DNA of 64,000 bases from positions 226,653,070 through 226,717,069 of the forward strand of contig OY821518.1 of NCBI GenBank assembly GCA_963682025.1. Reading direction: 5' to 3'. Numbering within the stretch: position 1 is the first letter of the stretch; every line of letters begins with the position of its first letter. Under the pieces are notes generated by a model. That model was not told the DNA's origin. It saw nothing but the letters and a program-made list of their open reading frames with translations, and did no database searches. This stretch comes from Cordilura impudica. Its lineage: Eukaryota; Arthropoda; Insecta; Diptera; Scathophagidae. A program made the position numbers and the translations under genes. Below are positions 23,655 through 35,396 of the stretch, in pieces.

Positions 23655-24195
23655 ACGATAATTTCATATATATAAGTTTGTCATTCCGTTTGTAATAATT
23701 AGAACAAAAATTTTGGACCCCATAAAATATATATATTTGTGATCCTTATAACAACCGGAGTTGATATAGCGATGTCCGTCTGTCCGTCTGTGGAAAACAC
23801 GATGACGGCATCAATCGGGTAGCTAAGGTGCTCGTTGACATAAAAAATGATTTACTAACATCCTGAAAAGTTTGCTATATAAAATCGTCCAAATCGGTTG
23901 ATTAGGGCCCCAGATTTAAATGAAGAACTAAAAAAAGTGTTGAAAAAATATAATTTTCTATGTTGTTCTTGTCACGATCGAGAATGACTCACCAAATTCA
24001 TGGGAAGATTTCTGTTTCAAAAATCATTAAAATCGATGGAACAGGTCCAGGGAAATCTCTGAAAAAGTAAAAAAAAAAATGGAAAATATGATGTTTCTAT
24101 ATTGTTCTTGTTGTTATTCTAAATGTTGTGTTGTTGTCATAGCTGGACTTGTTTTTTTTGTGGTCGTTGTGGTAATAATATGGGGTATAACTACA
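23655..24195 (+). repeat. Repeat B, copy 1
   Basis: Contains TTTGTCATTCCGTTTGTAAT, GATATAGCGATGTCCGTCTG and a GTGGTTGTGG-like end. The same family recurs at 60665-61080. It resembles repeat A only in the GTCCGTCTGT block. Confidence 0.7.
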
Positions 24196-25224
24196 TGTTG
24201 CCAAAAGTTTTGCTATAAATTCAATTTCGCATTAAATTTAGTTTAAATATTACAAATTCATTAAGTTCAGTTCAGCTATGTGTTCGGATTATGCTAATCA
24301 CTGTGTTTGTGCATACTAAACTTTAGAACGAATGATTTTTATATTTCATATTGATGCTATGCAATTCGGAAATTCATATTCCAATAAATACAATTTATGT
24401 TTGATTATTTTCAGTCTAAATCCATTTACATAAGTAAATAACGTGCTACCAACAGTGTACCTCAGTTAGCGTAACAAACACAATGATGACCGTATGCAAT
24501 AAATGAAAAATTTCAAACAACTGTTAATATTATATGGGAAATAGGAAATACATTATAAACCATGATTAATGATAAAATTTTATTTCGTTCACTCGACACT
24601 CATACATCCAGAGATAGTTAAGGGATCACAATTGCTACTGTCATTTAAAAGTTATTTACCAACAACGTCCAAAGTTGCTGGTAATGAGTCCAACTAGAAA
24701 CATCATTGAAAGCTCAATGCACTATGGGCGAATCTATCTGGGGAAATAGGAAGGAAACAAAACATTATATCTCAGTCCTTCATAACTTATTGAGCCTTTT
24801 TAAAAGGGTAGATTTGGAACATATTCATAAAAAATCAGATAATTATCATTTATGGATTTTATTTTTGTAATATCTCAAAATGATCATGTTTAAAATGCTT
24901 TTAGGACTATTAATTTCGGAGTGCTCAGAAACTGGATTGATTATTGAATATTCCGCTTAACTTTAAGAAATAAACTGCAGAATGTTCAGTCGTTCCAGAA
25001 GTGTGTTAAAAAAATTTTTTCTTTTTGATTTTTCTGTACATACACTATGAAGTTCGTATTCTTTCCTAAATCGATAAAAATAATTCTTCGATGTAATGAT
25101 GTGTATGGGGTTATTCTCTTAGTAGACACCATCAGAATCAGGAATCATATCCATAGTGCAAAAGAATTCATAAACAGTAATGCCAACTTATTACTTTTGG
25201 TGCTACATTAAGTGCTTTTGGATA
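24196..25224. other. No gene recognised
   Basis: AT-rich sequence without convincing frames or repeats. It separates two parts of what may be one non-LTR element, so part of it may be unrecognisable element DNA. Confidence 0.5.
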
Positions 25225-25600
25225 AACAAAACATAATAATTCCCATTTCCATTATGCGGATTATTTGTTTCTCAGTTGCAGTATGTTTAAGATGAGGCTA
25301 CTTTTTATGATGTTAAGAATACGAATTATAAATTTATGTCATCTGAACAATCAAATATTGTTTGGAACTCTTCGATAGGCATTTAATGTATTTAAGAAAT
25401 CTGCTCCAAACAAAATTGTTAAAAGAAGAGGTAGGAAAAAGCCATGGTTTCATGCAGCAATAAAATTAGCAACTGATTGCATATATTTTGCTTATAAACG
25501 TAGGAAAACTTTCAAAATTGCCAATTTGCATATCGGATATTGTATTTAACGAAGATATGTGAATAAGCTGATTTATCAACTTCTGCTCCAAACAAAATTG
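25225..25600 (+). pseudogene. Non-LTR retrotransposon endonuclease-RT linker fragment
   Basis: Reads KFMSSEQSNIVWNSS, then FKKSAPNKIVKRRGRKKPWF, then IYFAYKRRKTFK. The (K)KPWF...AYKR pattern is the linker between endonuclease and RT in jockey-like elements. It has stops and no RT follows, since a piggyBac-like element starts at 25688. It could be the continuation of the ORF1/endonuclease fragments at 22737-23650. Confidence 0.6.
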
Positions 25601-25851
25601 TTATTTCGATATTTTGTTTAAAAAAAATTTAAATCTCCTTAAATTTGACTTTCGAGCTTAAAGAGGGACAGTTTATGGTATTTCAATTTAACCCATTTAA
25701 GCCCAAACCAAAACCACCGGGAAAAAAATTAAATTTCTTTTATTTTATTATTAAATTCATTACTTATAAACAAAAAAATAAGAAAAAAATAAAAAATATA
25801 TATTTTTTTTTGGAAATTAAAGGGGTGTACCCAAATTGGCACAATGGTCAC

Positions 25852-27621
25852 TTATGTGTGAAAATTTTTAAAACAACATTTTTCAATGCAAAGCGTTTTC
25901 TTGCATTTTTTGCAGCTCCAACGACTTCTGTTGTGACAAACAACACACCGCACACGATTTGGCAGTTTCTCTGGCACGTGATCAATTCCATCTAGTCGTA
26001 AACCACTAATGCTTGATGACGATGGGCGGGCGGAGTATTTTTGGGGCAATTGGCTAAGATAGAATCTAGCTATATTTCTTCGGAATAATAATTGATCCAT
26101 GGCATTTTCTCTAGAAGCTACATGTAACCGCCATGCATTTGATATGGCCATATCAATCATATATGTAAATAAAACCCACCACCATTTTTTGCCATGTATA
26201 CCAATTCTATACACTGAAATAGATTGGTCCATCTCATCAACTCCTCCCATGCTCTTATTATATTTTTGGAACACATATGGAATTTCCATGTCAGTCTTTT
26301 GTTTTTTTTCCATCTTCTGATGGTTCCTACCGGATCAAATGAGTCGTAATTTGTTGCCATTGTACAAATACTGTTGGCCTTCCAGCGGACCAACAGTATC
26401 TCATTATTTTTATCGAACCTGAAATCAAACTCACTTCTGGACTTCTTCATCATCTCTTTTACTATTGGAAGTGGGCATTTTTTTGTACGATTTTCACGTA
26501 TGGTTCCCGTGGCACGATATCCCAAATCACGTAAGTCTCGAAGAAGATTACAACTAGTGAAAAAATTATCAAAAAATATTTTATGGTTGGCAGGATTTGT
26601 GTCCAATTTGTTTAGCAGCATTTTGACAACTTTGGTACCCAATGGTTCATTAGAATTAACACTCGATTTGCCACAATATATGTCAAACGCATAGCAATAT
26701 CCACAGGAACTTGCTGCAACCCAATTCTTGTAGCCAAAGCGTACAGGTTTGCCCCGAATAAATTGCTTTGCCGAGTGATGACCGAAGTACTTCACCATGG
26801 ATTCATCGATAGAAATGTCTTCATGAAAAACGTTCCACTGGTTGAATTTTTTTTGAAGAAGATCTGAAAGCTTTCTAACTTTAAACATTTTGTCCGTGGT
26901 GGTCTCGGCATCATTGTTGTCAACAAGATGTAAATTTCGTTTTATCTCTTCGAACATATTTCTGGACATTGCTTTTGACACTACTTCAACTCCAATATCT
27001 TCATCTAGTGAACAATACACTCTTTCTCTTGGTAATTTGTGGTAACCTGAAAAAATTAGTATCCCACAAAAAACCTTTAGCTCTGCTACAGTGAGAGTAA
27101 AATTGTGTCGATTATTTGGACTTGCATACACCTGGCCAAAGTTGACGATCATAATCATTACTTCTTCGTCAAAAAATTTCTCAAATAGTTGATAAGGGGT
27201 CAAGTCTTTTACATCTTCTTTCATACGGTTTTTATTCTGCAATCGGTTGTCAGATTCGCCAAGACGGAACATTTAAAGCTGGACGTTTATGTGCATTACT
27301 AATGCTTTCAGATTGCGGAGTATTCGTTCTTAGTCGAATTCTTTTAGCTGCTAATGTTTCATCATCCCTGCTGCATTCAGAGTCCGAAATATTACGAACA
27401 CTACGAATAAATATCTCGATTCCACCGGGAACTTCATTTGGTAAGCCTTCAACTTTATTTTCATCGAAATCCTCTTCTTCATCAGATACAACACTAGGTT
27501 GTGGTGGAATTATAGCTAAATCGTACTCTAAATCATGGTTACTGTTTTCTGTTATGGCATTTACGGCTTCCTCCAAACCATTGAAATTTTTTCTGCCGCT
27601 AAAATATTCTTTGTGGTTCAT
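25852..27621 (-). pseudogene. piggyBac-like transposase with two frameshifts
   Basis: Three overlapping frames join into one DDE_Tnp_1_7 (piggyBac-type) transposase: N-terminal 27621-27250, core 27272 to about 26310, C-terminal 26313-25852. The acidic N-terminus (YDLAIIPPQPSVVSDEEED) matches the intact protein at 62088. The core has ISIDESMVKYFG, FFDNFFTS and, in the last frame, GGVDEMDQS, so all catalytic aspartates are kept. A Cys-rich C-terminal zinc region (RCVVCHNRSRW.CKKC) ends it. One frameshift sits near 27260, the other at a run of eight T at 26302-26309. Decay is slight, so sequencing or assembly error is possible for the homopolymer. Confidence 0.9.
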
Positions 27622-27751
27622 TTTTCTTTTCTATAAAAATTATATTTGTAAAAATTTGCGTTGATACGTTTATGTCTGTAACTCACATCAAGGTAAACAC
27701 TCAAAACAAGAAGTAAAAAAAATTATATGAAACTTTAAAAATGCTTATAAG

Positions 27752-27805
27752 TGCTTCAACGTTTGACAAATTCTCACGTGCTTCAACGTTTGACAAATTC
27801 TCACT
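27752..27805. repeat. Short tandem duplication in the piggyBac-like 5' leader
   Basis: GTGCTTCAACGTTTGACAAA plus TTCTCAC occurs twice head to tail. It accounts for a little of the longer leader relative to the element at 61660. Confidence 0.85.
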
Positions 27806-28396
27806 ACTGTTTTCTTTTTTGATGCCTTACTACTCCATATCTAAAATAATTCGTTGTTTTTTTTAATTACCGTTATTTTTTTTCATATCAAAAACACTTA
27901 ACAACAAGCTGTTGACAACGCATTGCTACATAGATGCATCGAATTCTAAAATTATTCACTATGTTTTTGTTGTTTTTGTCCGTTTGCAGATTTCTAAGAT
28001 TTAGTACACTTGTGCCCGTTGTACCCAAATTGGTACATCAATATTTCAAGTACTATAAAATCATATAAAGTTAAGTTATTACATTGAAGAGACTTGTAAA
28101 TATTTTATTATATACTGAATTTTATAAAAAATATAAAATTATGACGATTTTCAGTTTGCATAAAAAATAATATTCAAAAAAACATACCCACCTCCACAGG
28201 TGCCTTTATTGTGAAACTTAAACGATTTTTGCCACAAAATTACCTAATGCAATACAATTTTTTGATATTATACTTAATGTCTGAACTTTCACTTGATCAA
28301 TAATGCAAATATTTATCGAATAGTGTCAAAAACTTTCTCGTATGCCGCCAATAATGAAGTGTTCCCAAATTGGCACAGCGAGCGTAAATGGGTTAA

Positions 28397-28938
28397 CCTT
28401 AATTAACAAGATTGAGAACTTATATCAAGTAGTATATTATTCTGTCAAAAGATATTGAAAAATATGAAAACACAAAAAAGATGTAGCCTAAAAAAGTATG
28501 AAAAATCAAAATTTTCTTCAAATTCGCTGAAATAAAACGCTGCCCTCGCCAAATTAAAAACAGGATACCTACTATATTTTGCATTTTTAATCACACGTAT
28601 TTTGTTAGTAAGACCTTGAAGTCAAATTTCTTGAACAAAAATTTTGAAAAAGTAAAATTGGAGATTTTGCAATAGTGCTAAAAAATACGTACCGATTTGA
28701 CATTAATTTAGAACGGCATAAAAATAGACGAGATGCAAAATACTTTACATAACATCATTTTGGGATTAGAAAAGTGCAAAAATGTTATTATTCTAAATTA
28801 TTTCAATTTCCTTAAAAATGTGAGCCCGATTTTCTTAATCAAGTGGTCTGCGGCGCATTTATTGCCTGGGGAACTTGATATAACTTGGCTGTTTTTCAAC
28901 CGATAATAAATTTTGTGCATTTATTAAGAAAATAATTT
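28397..28938. other. AT-rich gap between elements
   Basis: No gene recognised. The last 14 bases (28925-28938) are the left copy of the target duplication of the non-LTR element. Confidence 0.6.
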
Positions 28939-29860
28939 GTGTTCATTCCAAAAGCTGGAAAAAGTTCACACACTGTCCCAAAAGACTTCAGACCAATAAG
29001 TCCATCATCGTTCTTATTGAAGACAATGGAGCGTATGATAGATTCTTACTTACGAAGAGTTATTGAACCTAAACTGCTGTCGGCGCGACAACACGCTTAC
29101 AGCAAGGGAAGGTCAACCGAAACAGCTCTTCACGAGCTTGTGAGTACCATCGAGAAATCGATCTCGGTAGGAGAATACACCATGACAGCCTTTTTGGATA
29201 TAGAAGGGGATTTTAACAATGTCACACCGGACTCGATATTAGCGGCACTATCTAGTATAAGAGTGAACTCCGTGATCATCTCACTGATTGGAAATCTGCT
29301 TGCCAACAGGCGGATAACGTCTAAATTGGGAACGATTCTAATATCCCGATTTGTGAACAGGGGAACGCCACAAGGAGGCGTTCTGTCACCACTTCTATGG
29401 AACTCAATGCTAGTTTTGTTGGAGAGACAAGGCTGCAACGTGGTCGCCTATGCTGATGACGTGGCCATAGCCGTAAATGGGAAGTTTCTATCCACACTTA
29501 GAGATATTCTACAGAGGGCTCTCACTATGCTATCTGGCTGGGCAAGTAGTTGCGGTCTGGGGGTAAATCCGATCAAAACGGAACTTGTTCTTTTCACGAG
29601 GAAGTATATGATACCTACCTTCGACCCTATTTCTCTTAACGGTACTGAAATTACCTTCTCTGATGCAGCCATGTATCTTGGCGTATTCCTGGACAGGAAG
29701 CTTAATTTCAGACGGAACTTGGAGGAAAGGGCGAATAAGGCAACTATAGCTTTATACTCCTGCAAAAAGGCCATTGGTAAGCGGTGGGACTTCAGCCCGA
29801 AAATTGATTGCTTATTGGTTCGCCCAATACTGCTGTACGGGGTCATCGTTTGGTGGTAAG
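28939..29860 (+). pseudogene. Reverse transcriptase of the I/LOA-type element
   Basis: A clean frame of about 306 codons starts at VFIPKAGKS (no Met, 5' truncation). Motifs in order are DFRPISPSSFLLKTMERMID, HAYSKGRSTETALHEL, motif A FLDIEGDFNNV, motif B GTPQGGVLSPLLWN, catalytic YADDVAI (about residue 172) and thumb LGVFLDRKLNFR. The frame is lost at GGTAAG near 29860, after which RVQRMASICITGALRTTPTD continues in another frame. The domain copies RNA to DNA at the nicked target. Motif A reads EGDFNNV where related elements have EGAFNNV. RNase H remains follow in the same element. Confidence 0.88.
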
Positions 29861-30159
29861 GGTACAGAGAATGGCTTCCATATGTATCACTGGTGCCCTT
29901 CGTACTACACCTACGGATGCCTTGAACATCCTCTTACACCTAATACCATTGGATATATTAGGAAAATAGTCGGCGACCTCATCGGCCATTCGACTAAGAA
30001 GAACAATACAATGGCGTGGTCATAATTGTGGCCATGGAGTGATCTTGACTAACAGGAACTTACCATTGAACGTGGATTACACTACTCCGAGGAGTGTATT
30101 TCAACGACACTACTAAACTCTGATACCGATCGGGGAATCTTGGTCAGGGAGGATTCCAG

Positions 30160-31118
30160 GTAGCAGGCGTTCCATAAATTTCTATACTGACGGATCGAAA
30201 TTGTGTGGTCAAGTTGGTTTCGGAGTCTATTCAAAGGAGCTTGGACTAAATCTGGCTCGCAGGTTGCCAGACCACTGCAGTGTTTATCAGGCAGAGGTAC
30301 GGGCAATAAAGGAAGTTGCTGACTGGTTGGGTCGGAATATTCTGTCTACAACAGCAGTCAACATCTACTCTGATAGTCAGGCCGCAGTAAAATACTAGGA
30401 ATCAATGTTCCTGAAAACAAGAACCACCCTTAGCTGTAGCACGTCTTTAAATGAGATGGCCAAGCCGTTCGACATCAGACTCATATGGGTCCCAGGGCAC
30501 AGGAATATACCTGGAAACTGCAAAGCTGATGAGTTGGCAAGACAGGGCACTACCTTACGGGTTCCAGCGAACTTGGAATGTGTTGGTACACTCCTGGAAT
30601 CGTGCAAGCTGGAACTTCGGCTTCACACCGCTGGCATAACCGACAACAGATGGGCTAATGGATCAACGTGCAGGATCACGAGACAAATCTGGCCGGCTCT
30701 AAATCATAAGCGCACTAGTGCGCTACTATCACTCCCCCGTGAGGAGATTCCAACAGTAGTTCCTGTTATCACTGGGCACTGCCTCATAGGGAGACACGCT
30801 GAACGACTCAGGGTCTCGTCAAATGACTTCTGTCTTAGCTGCATGGATGTGGAGAAAGTGGAGAGCGTAGAACACTTCCTTTGCTATTGCCCGGCGCTCT
30901 CCAGAACGAGACTTCGAACTTTGGGGTCGCCGTTTCTTCACGATCTCTCTGATCTCTCAAATGTGGACATTTCACATACCAGGGGCTTCATCCGGAGCTC
31001 AAACTGGTTCTACGGTGGGGACTGGGGACTATTCGTCCCGTGGTATCACAATGGACCCCAGAGTCTAAGTGTGCTTTTTCTTTGGTTTAGCAGCCACTTC
31101 CAACCTAACCTAACCTAA
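30160..31118 (+). pseudogene. RNase H and Cys-His tail of the I/LOA-type element
   Basis: The frame contains the RNase H acidic residues in FYTDGSKLCG (Asp), YQAEVRAI (Glu), IYSDSQAAV (Asp) and GNCKADELAR (Asp). A single TAG at 30396-30398 interrupts it just after the third. The frame then runs to 31118 through IRLIWVPGHRNIPGN and a Cys-His knuckle (CLSCMDVEK...EHFLCYCP). RNase H removes the RNA template during reverse transcription and is typical of I, LOA and related clades. With one stop, the decay here is minor compared with the lost 5' half. Confidence 0.85.
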
Positions 31119-31134
31119 CCTAAGAAGATAATTT

Positions 31135-32105
31135 ACTCTAGATTATGGTTTATTAATTAATTTAATTAAAACTGAATTACTAATATCATAAGTGTTGTGA
31201 AAAAAGATTTTTTTTGATAGTTTTTACATATAAATGCACATTTGAACTTTAAACTTATTGCGCGTCCAGAAAGCATTGTCCGATTTGGCTCAAATTTGGC
31301 GCACTAAAATTTTAGATCCAGTGTCACAAAATTAGGAACTGATACAAAAAACTAGTTACTTTATAGATAACAAGAAGGGTTTTGAGAAATTTGCTACATG
31401 TATAAACAACATATTGTGCGGTGCCAATGTGTTGTAAAATTTAACAGCTTTTGCTGCGTATTTTATCCAATGCTGACTATCGCCGCGAAATAGTTTGTTT
31501 CATTAAATTTACCTCATTATTTACAGTTTTTAATAACACAGATAGTGGTCATTACCAGTAAGTATTTATATAAATAAATATCTTGAAGTCCTTACAGTTA
31601 GCTTGAAAACATTCAAAACGTATGGGGTACCCATTACTATGTAATGCAAACGGTAATTACTAATCATTATCAAGGTTTTGCTGGGGTTTTACATCATTTA
31701 AATATAATATATGTATAATTTTATATATTTTCCAATTAGTTACATCAATAGATTTATTCCTTTAAATATTAAAGCATTCTGATAAAAAATGTGGAGTGGG
31801 CTAACTACTACTTAAAAAAGATCAGACACTTGCCTTTCAAATGTATGAGAATTGTTTTTATAATAAAAAACAATAAATAAGAAACTATAATAAATACTAG
31901 TCAAAAAAGAAAAATAATGAACTTTGAATTTAAATGGTATTAGAATTAATTAGTGGCAACTATATAAAAATGCTTACCGTATCCAGCATTGTTTATAATA
32001 TTGAGTTTAATATACAGGTGGAGGATATCAAATAGTCGGCATAATCGAATTTAACACTTTCACTTGTTTCTTGTTAAGCGTTCTAGCGAGTTGGTTAAGT
32101 TGTGC
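31135..32105. other. AT-rich stretch with one solitary foldback unit
   Basis: 31741-31860 resembles one CTACTACT(C/T)GAAAAAG unit of the foldback element (GCATTCTGAT, GTGGAGTGGGCTAACTACTA, ATGTATGA). The remainder shows no gene or repeat that I can name. Confidence 0.55.
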
Positions 32106-32108
32106 GTT

Positions 32109-33597
32109 AATTATACCCTATACCACTACGTGGTTTGGGTATAATGACTTTGTGCTGCTGTTTGTAACTACCAAAAATATTTGACCGAGACCCATCTTTT
32201 ATTATACCGATCGAATCAGAATCACTATCTGATTCGAATTAACGATGTCCGTCCGTCCGTCTGTGTGTCCATGTAAACCTTTTAATTAAACTGCAGGTCG
32301 CAAATATGAATATATTTTGATAAACTTTGGTATATAAGCTTCTGTCGGTAATAGGATGAACGCCAATGAAATTGGTGAGAATCAGTCCATGTTCAGACGT
32401 AGCCCTCACACAAATGACCCCTATGAAATCGACATAAATTGCCATAAGATCCAAATTGTCATATAGATCTTAGTCAAATTGGGTTTATATGCGTATATTA
32501 CATCAATTAATGAGTAGTCCAAAAATGATCCCTATGGGACAACTCTTAGTCATAGGCTCTATATATAGCTGCTTCCCGATCTTCAATTAAATCTATCAAA
32601 AAACAAAAATATTGTACTGATTCTTCTCAAATTTTGTTTGTATATATTTTTGCAAAATACAAGAGACTTTACCAAACATGGCCAGGATAGCTACCGATAT
32701 GAACTTTTTCATACCTGCAGCCAAAAAATTAATAAAAATCCCACTCAAATTTGGTTTATGCTTATTTTCTATATCCAGTTGGTTGGATCTAAGAGATAGG
32801 GTCTCTAAACGCATGGTGTATAATAATACCCTATAATGACTTTGTGCTGCTGTTTGTAACTACTAAAAATATTTAACCTAGACTCGTCTTTTATTATACC
32901 GATCGAATCAGAATCACTATCTGATTCGATGTAACGATGTCCGTCCGTCCGTCCGTCCGTCTGTGTGTCCATGTAAACTTTGTAATTAAACTGCAGGTCG
33001 CAAATATGAATATGTTTTGATGAACTTTGGTATATAAGCTTCTGTCAGCCATAGGATAAACGCTGTTGAAATTGGTGAAAATCGGTCCATGTTCAGATCT
33101 AGCCCCCATACAAATGACCCCTATGAAATCGACATAAATTGCCATAAGATCCAAATTATCATATAGATCTTACTCAAATTGGGTTTGTATACGTTTATTA
33201 CATCCATTACTGAGTAGCCCAAAAATTATCCCTATGGGACAACCCTTACTCATAGGCCCTATGTAGAGCTGCTTCCCGATCTGCATTTAAATCTATCAAA
33301 AAACAAAAATATTGCGCTGATTCTTCTCAAATTTTGTTTGTAAATATTTTTGCAAAATGCAAGAGACTTTACCAAACATGGTCAGGATCGGTCCATTTTT
33401 GGACCAAGACCTCATATAGATATATCATTCGATATGAACTTTTTCATATCTGCAGCCAAAAAAATTTATAAAAATCCCACTCAAATTTGGTTTATCTTAT
33501 TTTCTATGTCCACTTAGTTTGGCCTAAGAGATAGGGTCTCTAAACGCATGGTATAGGCATCGTCTAGACCGACTATAATTTTCTTACTTGTTTTCTT
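32109..33597 (+). repeat. Repeat A, two copies head to tail
   Basis: Copy one (32109-32826) starts TTATACCCTATACCACTACG. Copy two (32827-33597) has lost part of the hairpin and ends CGACTATAATTTTCTTACTT. Both carry the GTCCGTCC block (32246 and 32940). Confidence 0.85.
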
Positions 33598-35396
33598 TAT
33601 TTTTGGAACCAAATATTTCACTGCTTCTAATAGTTTTGCTTCTAAATAGTTGACATTACTGTCAATAGTGCATAAAAAACGACACATAAAACTCACACAA
33701 AAAAATCACAATGAACAAGAACTTCATATGTGCAAAAAAAAAAATATATATATATATATATATATGTATATACGTATATGTATATAAATAAATATTGCAG
33801 CAGGATCCGTAATATTTGCACCATCATTATTCTATAATATGAAATTCTATAAAAAAGGACGAACTTACAAACACAGCGTGTGGTCTACATCATGTTGTGT
33901 TATTGTGAATCTCTACAACCTTCTATACTCTACAGTTCAGTATAGAAGACTGTAAGAGGGCATGCCCTCTTAACTAAAAATATTATTTTCAACGGAAGTG
34001 CTTTAGAAGTAACCATCAGCCGAAATTATTAAAAACTTTACCACCCGAAGTTATTATAATATTAACTTCTACTTCATCGAACTGATTTCAAAGGGAGTGT
34101 TCAGTACAAAATTCAAGAACATATGTGTGTGTATATGTTTATATATTTATATTGTTCCGATTAAAAGAGAAAACAAAAATAAAAATCATCATTGAATTAT
34201 AATTAATTGTATGCTATCGATAACCTTGACTGTGAAAGCATTCACTTTAAAAGGGTACATCTCACACTGGCTTGAGTGAGGATGAACTAGTAAGTACTTT
34301 CCCTTTCATATATTCAGCTAACCAGACGACTCCATTAACGTATGTGTTTTGCAAATATATGACTCGATAATGAATCGAAGGTGACAACATCTCTTTACTC
34401 TGTTTAATAGTGTTCGATGACTGGCAGCTTTGTTATTTTGCTATATAGACGAGTGTGTTCTAAAAAATAAGAGATGTTTTTTTTTTCCTGAGAAATTACA
34501 CTAAGCAAAATTTCTTAGCTGAAAAGGACATGTTAAATTTTTACATTCGAATTAAATACTGTACAAAGGACTTAACTATTAAGAGTCATTTGCGTTAATT
34601 ATACTCTCTCCTTCAAGAAGACTCAAAAGAAAAAATAATAATCAGATTTTTCCTTCACTTCAGGATGATTTCATTCTCGTAAAAAAAAATTACAATATCT
34701 TTGAGTTCATTGGAAAATATTGGAAAAGCCTGAGCAGTTGAGAAAACGTAATGGTTAAGAAGGAATACTTAATGCTTTGCTGTATCCTTATTCTCTAGAT
34801 TAAAGATTTAAATTGGTAATTGATAAGGGTAGGTCAGACAACTAAATTTAATGTACAATGTTCCTAAATATTGTATAATGTAATCTAGGGATAATAGGGA
34901 GGCTTGTTTAGAGTCTTTTAATTTTAGATATTAGTAATTAGTTGTCGATAACTACATTAAAAAAATGTATTTGGTTATCTGCCGACAAAAACAAAATTTA
35001 TTCTGCATATCTTTCTATATGGCAGAGAATGCAAGGCTAACACCGTAAAAATTATCAGTGTTTTTTGAACATGGATTACTGATAATTCTCTATCCATAAT
35101 GACGTTATTGCGGAATATCTATTGTTATCGAAATAAAACGGATCTAGTCTACACTAAACATATTAATCACCGATATGAATATTTCCTATACATAAAAATT
35201 TTGCTCTTAGACTGATAAGTCATTTAATAAATTAATAAATACTCTTGTCATTAAAAATTCCCACAATACCATCTAAAGCTACTAGTATACAATACCATCT
35301 AAACCTAAGTTTAGATGCAGTCTATTGTCCAGTTGATCACACAACGCATTGCAGAAAAAATTCGTTTGCCACTCATCGTTTACAAGTCATCCGGCC
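33598..35396. other. No gene recognised; microsatellite and hairpins
   Basis: A (TA)n microsatellite lies at about 33742-33790. Two adjacent hairpins lie at 33920-33972 (see findings). AATTATCAGT/ACTGATAATT pairs near 35050-35090. Open frames are short and unconvincing. Confidence 0.55.

Larger units (their letters stand above)
25688..28396 (-). mobile_element. piggyBac-like transposon with disabled transposase
   Basis: Bounded by TTAA at 25688-25691 and 28393-28396. The inverted ends start TTAACCCATTTA(A/C)GC. Three 18-bp imperfect palindromes of the form TGTACCCAAATTGGTACA lie at 28360-28377, 28020-28037 and 25826-25843. The transposase is read on the minus strand. Confidence 0.92.
28939..31120 (+). 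mobile_element. 5'-truncated non-LTR retrotransposon, I/LOA-type with RNase H
   Basis: Flanked by a 14-bp target duplication with one mismatch: TAAGAAAATAATTT at 28925-28938 and TAAGAAGATAATTT at 31121-31134. The element begins inside the RT domain and ends in a (CCTAA)n-like tail at 31101-31120. Its base composition is visibly richer in G and C than its surroundings. Confidence 0.9.

Noticed and set aside
31101..31123. (CCTAA)n as a telomere or internal telomeric repeat
   Set aside because: It sits exactly at the 3' end of a retrotransposon with a target duplication, and flies do not use TTAGG telomeres.
33737..33790. Possible replication origin or scaffold attachment site in the TA-rich tract
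   Set aside because: Only a simple (TA)n microsatellite; no supporting motif.
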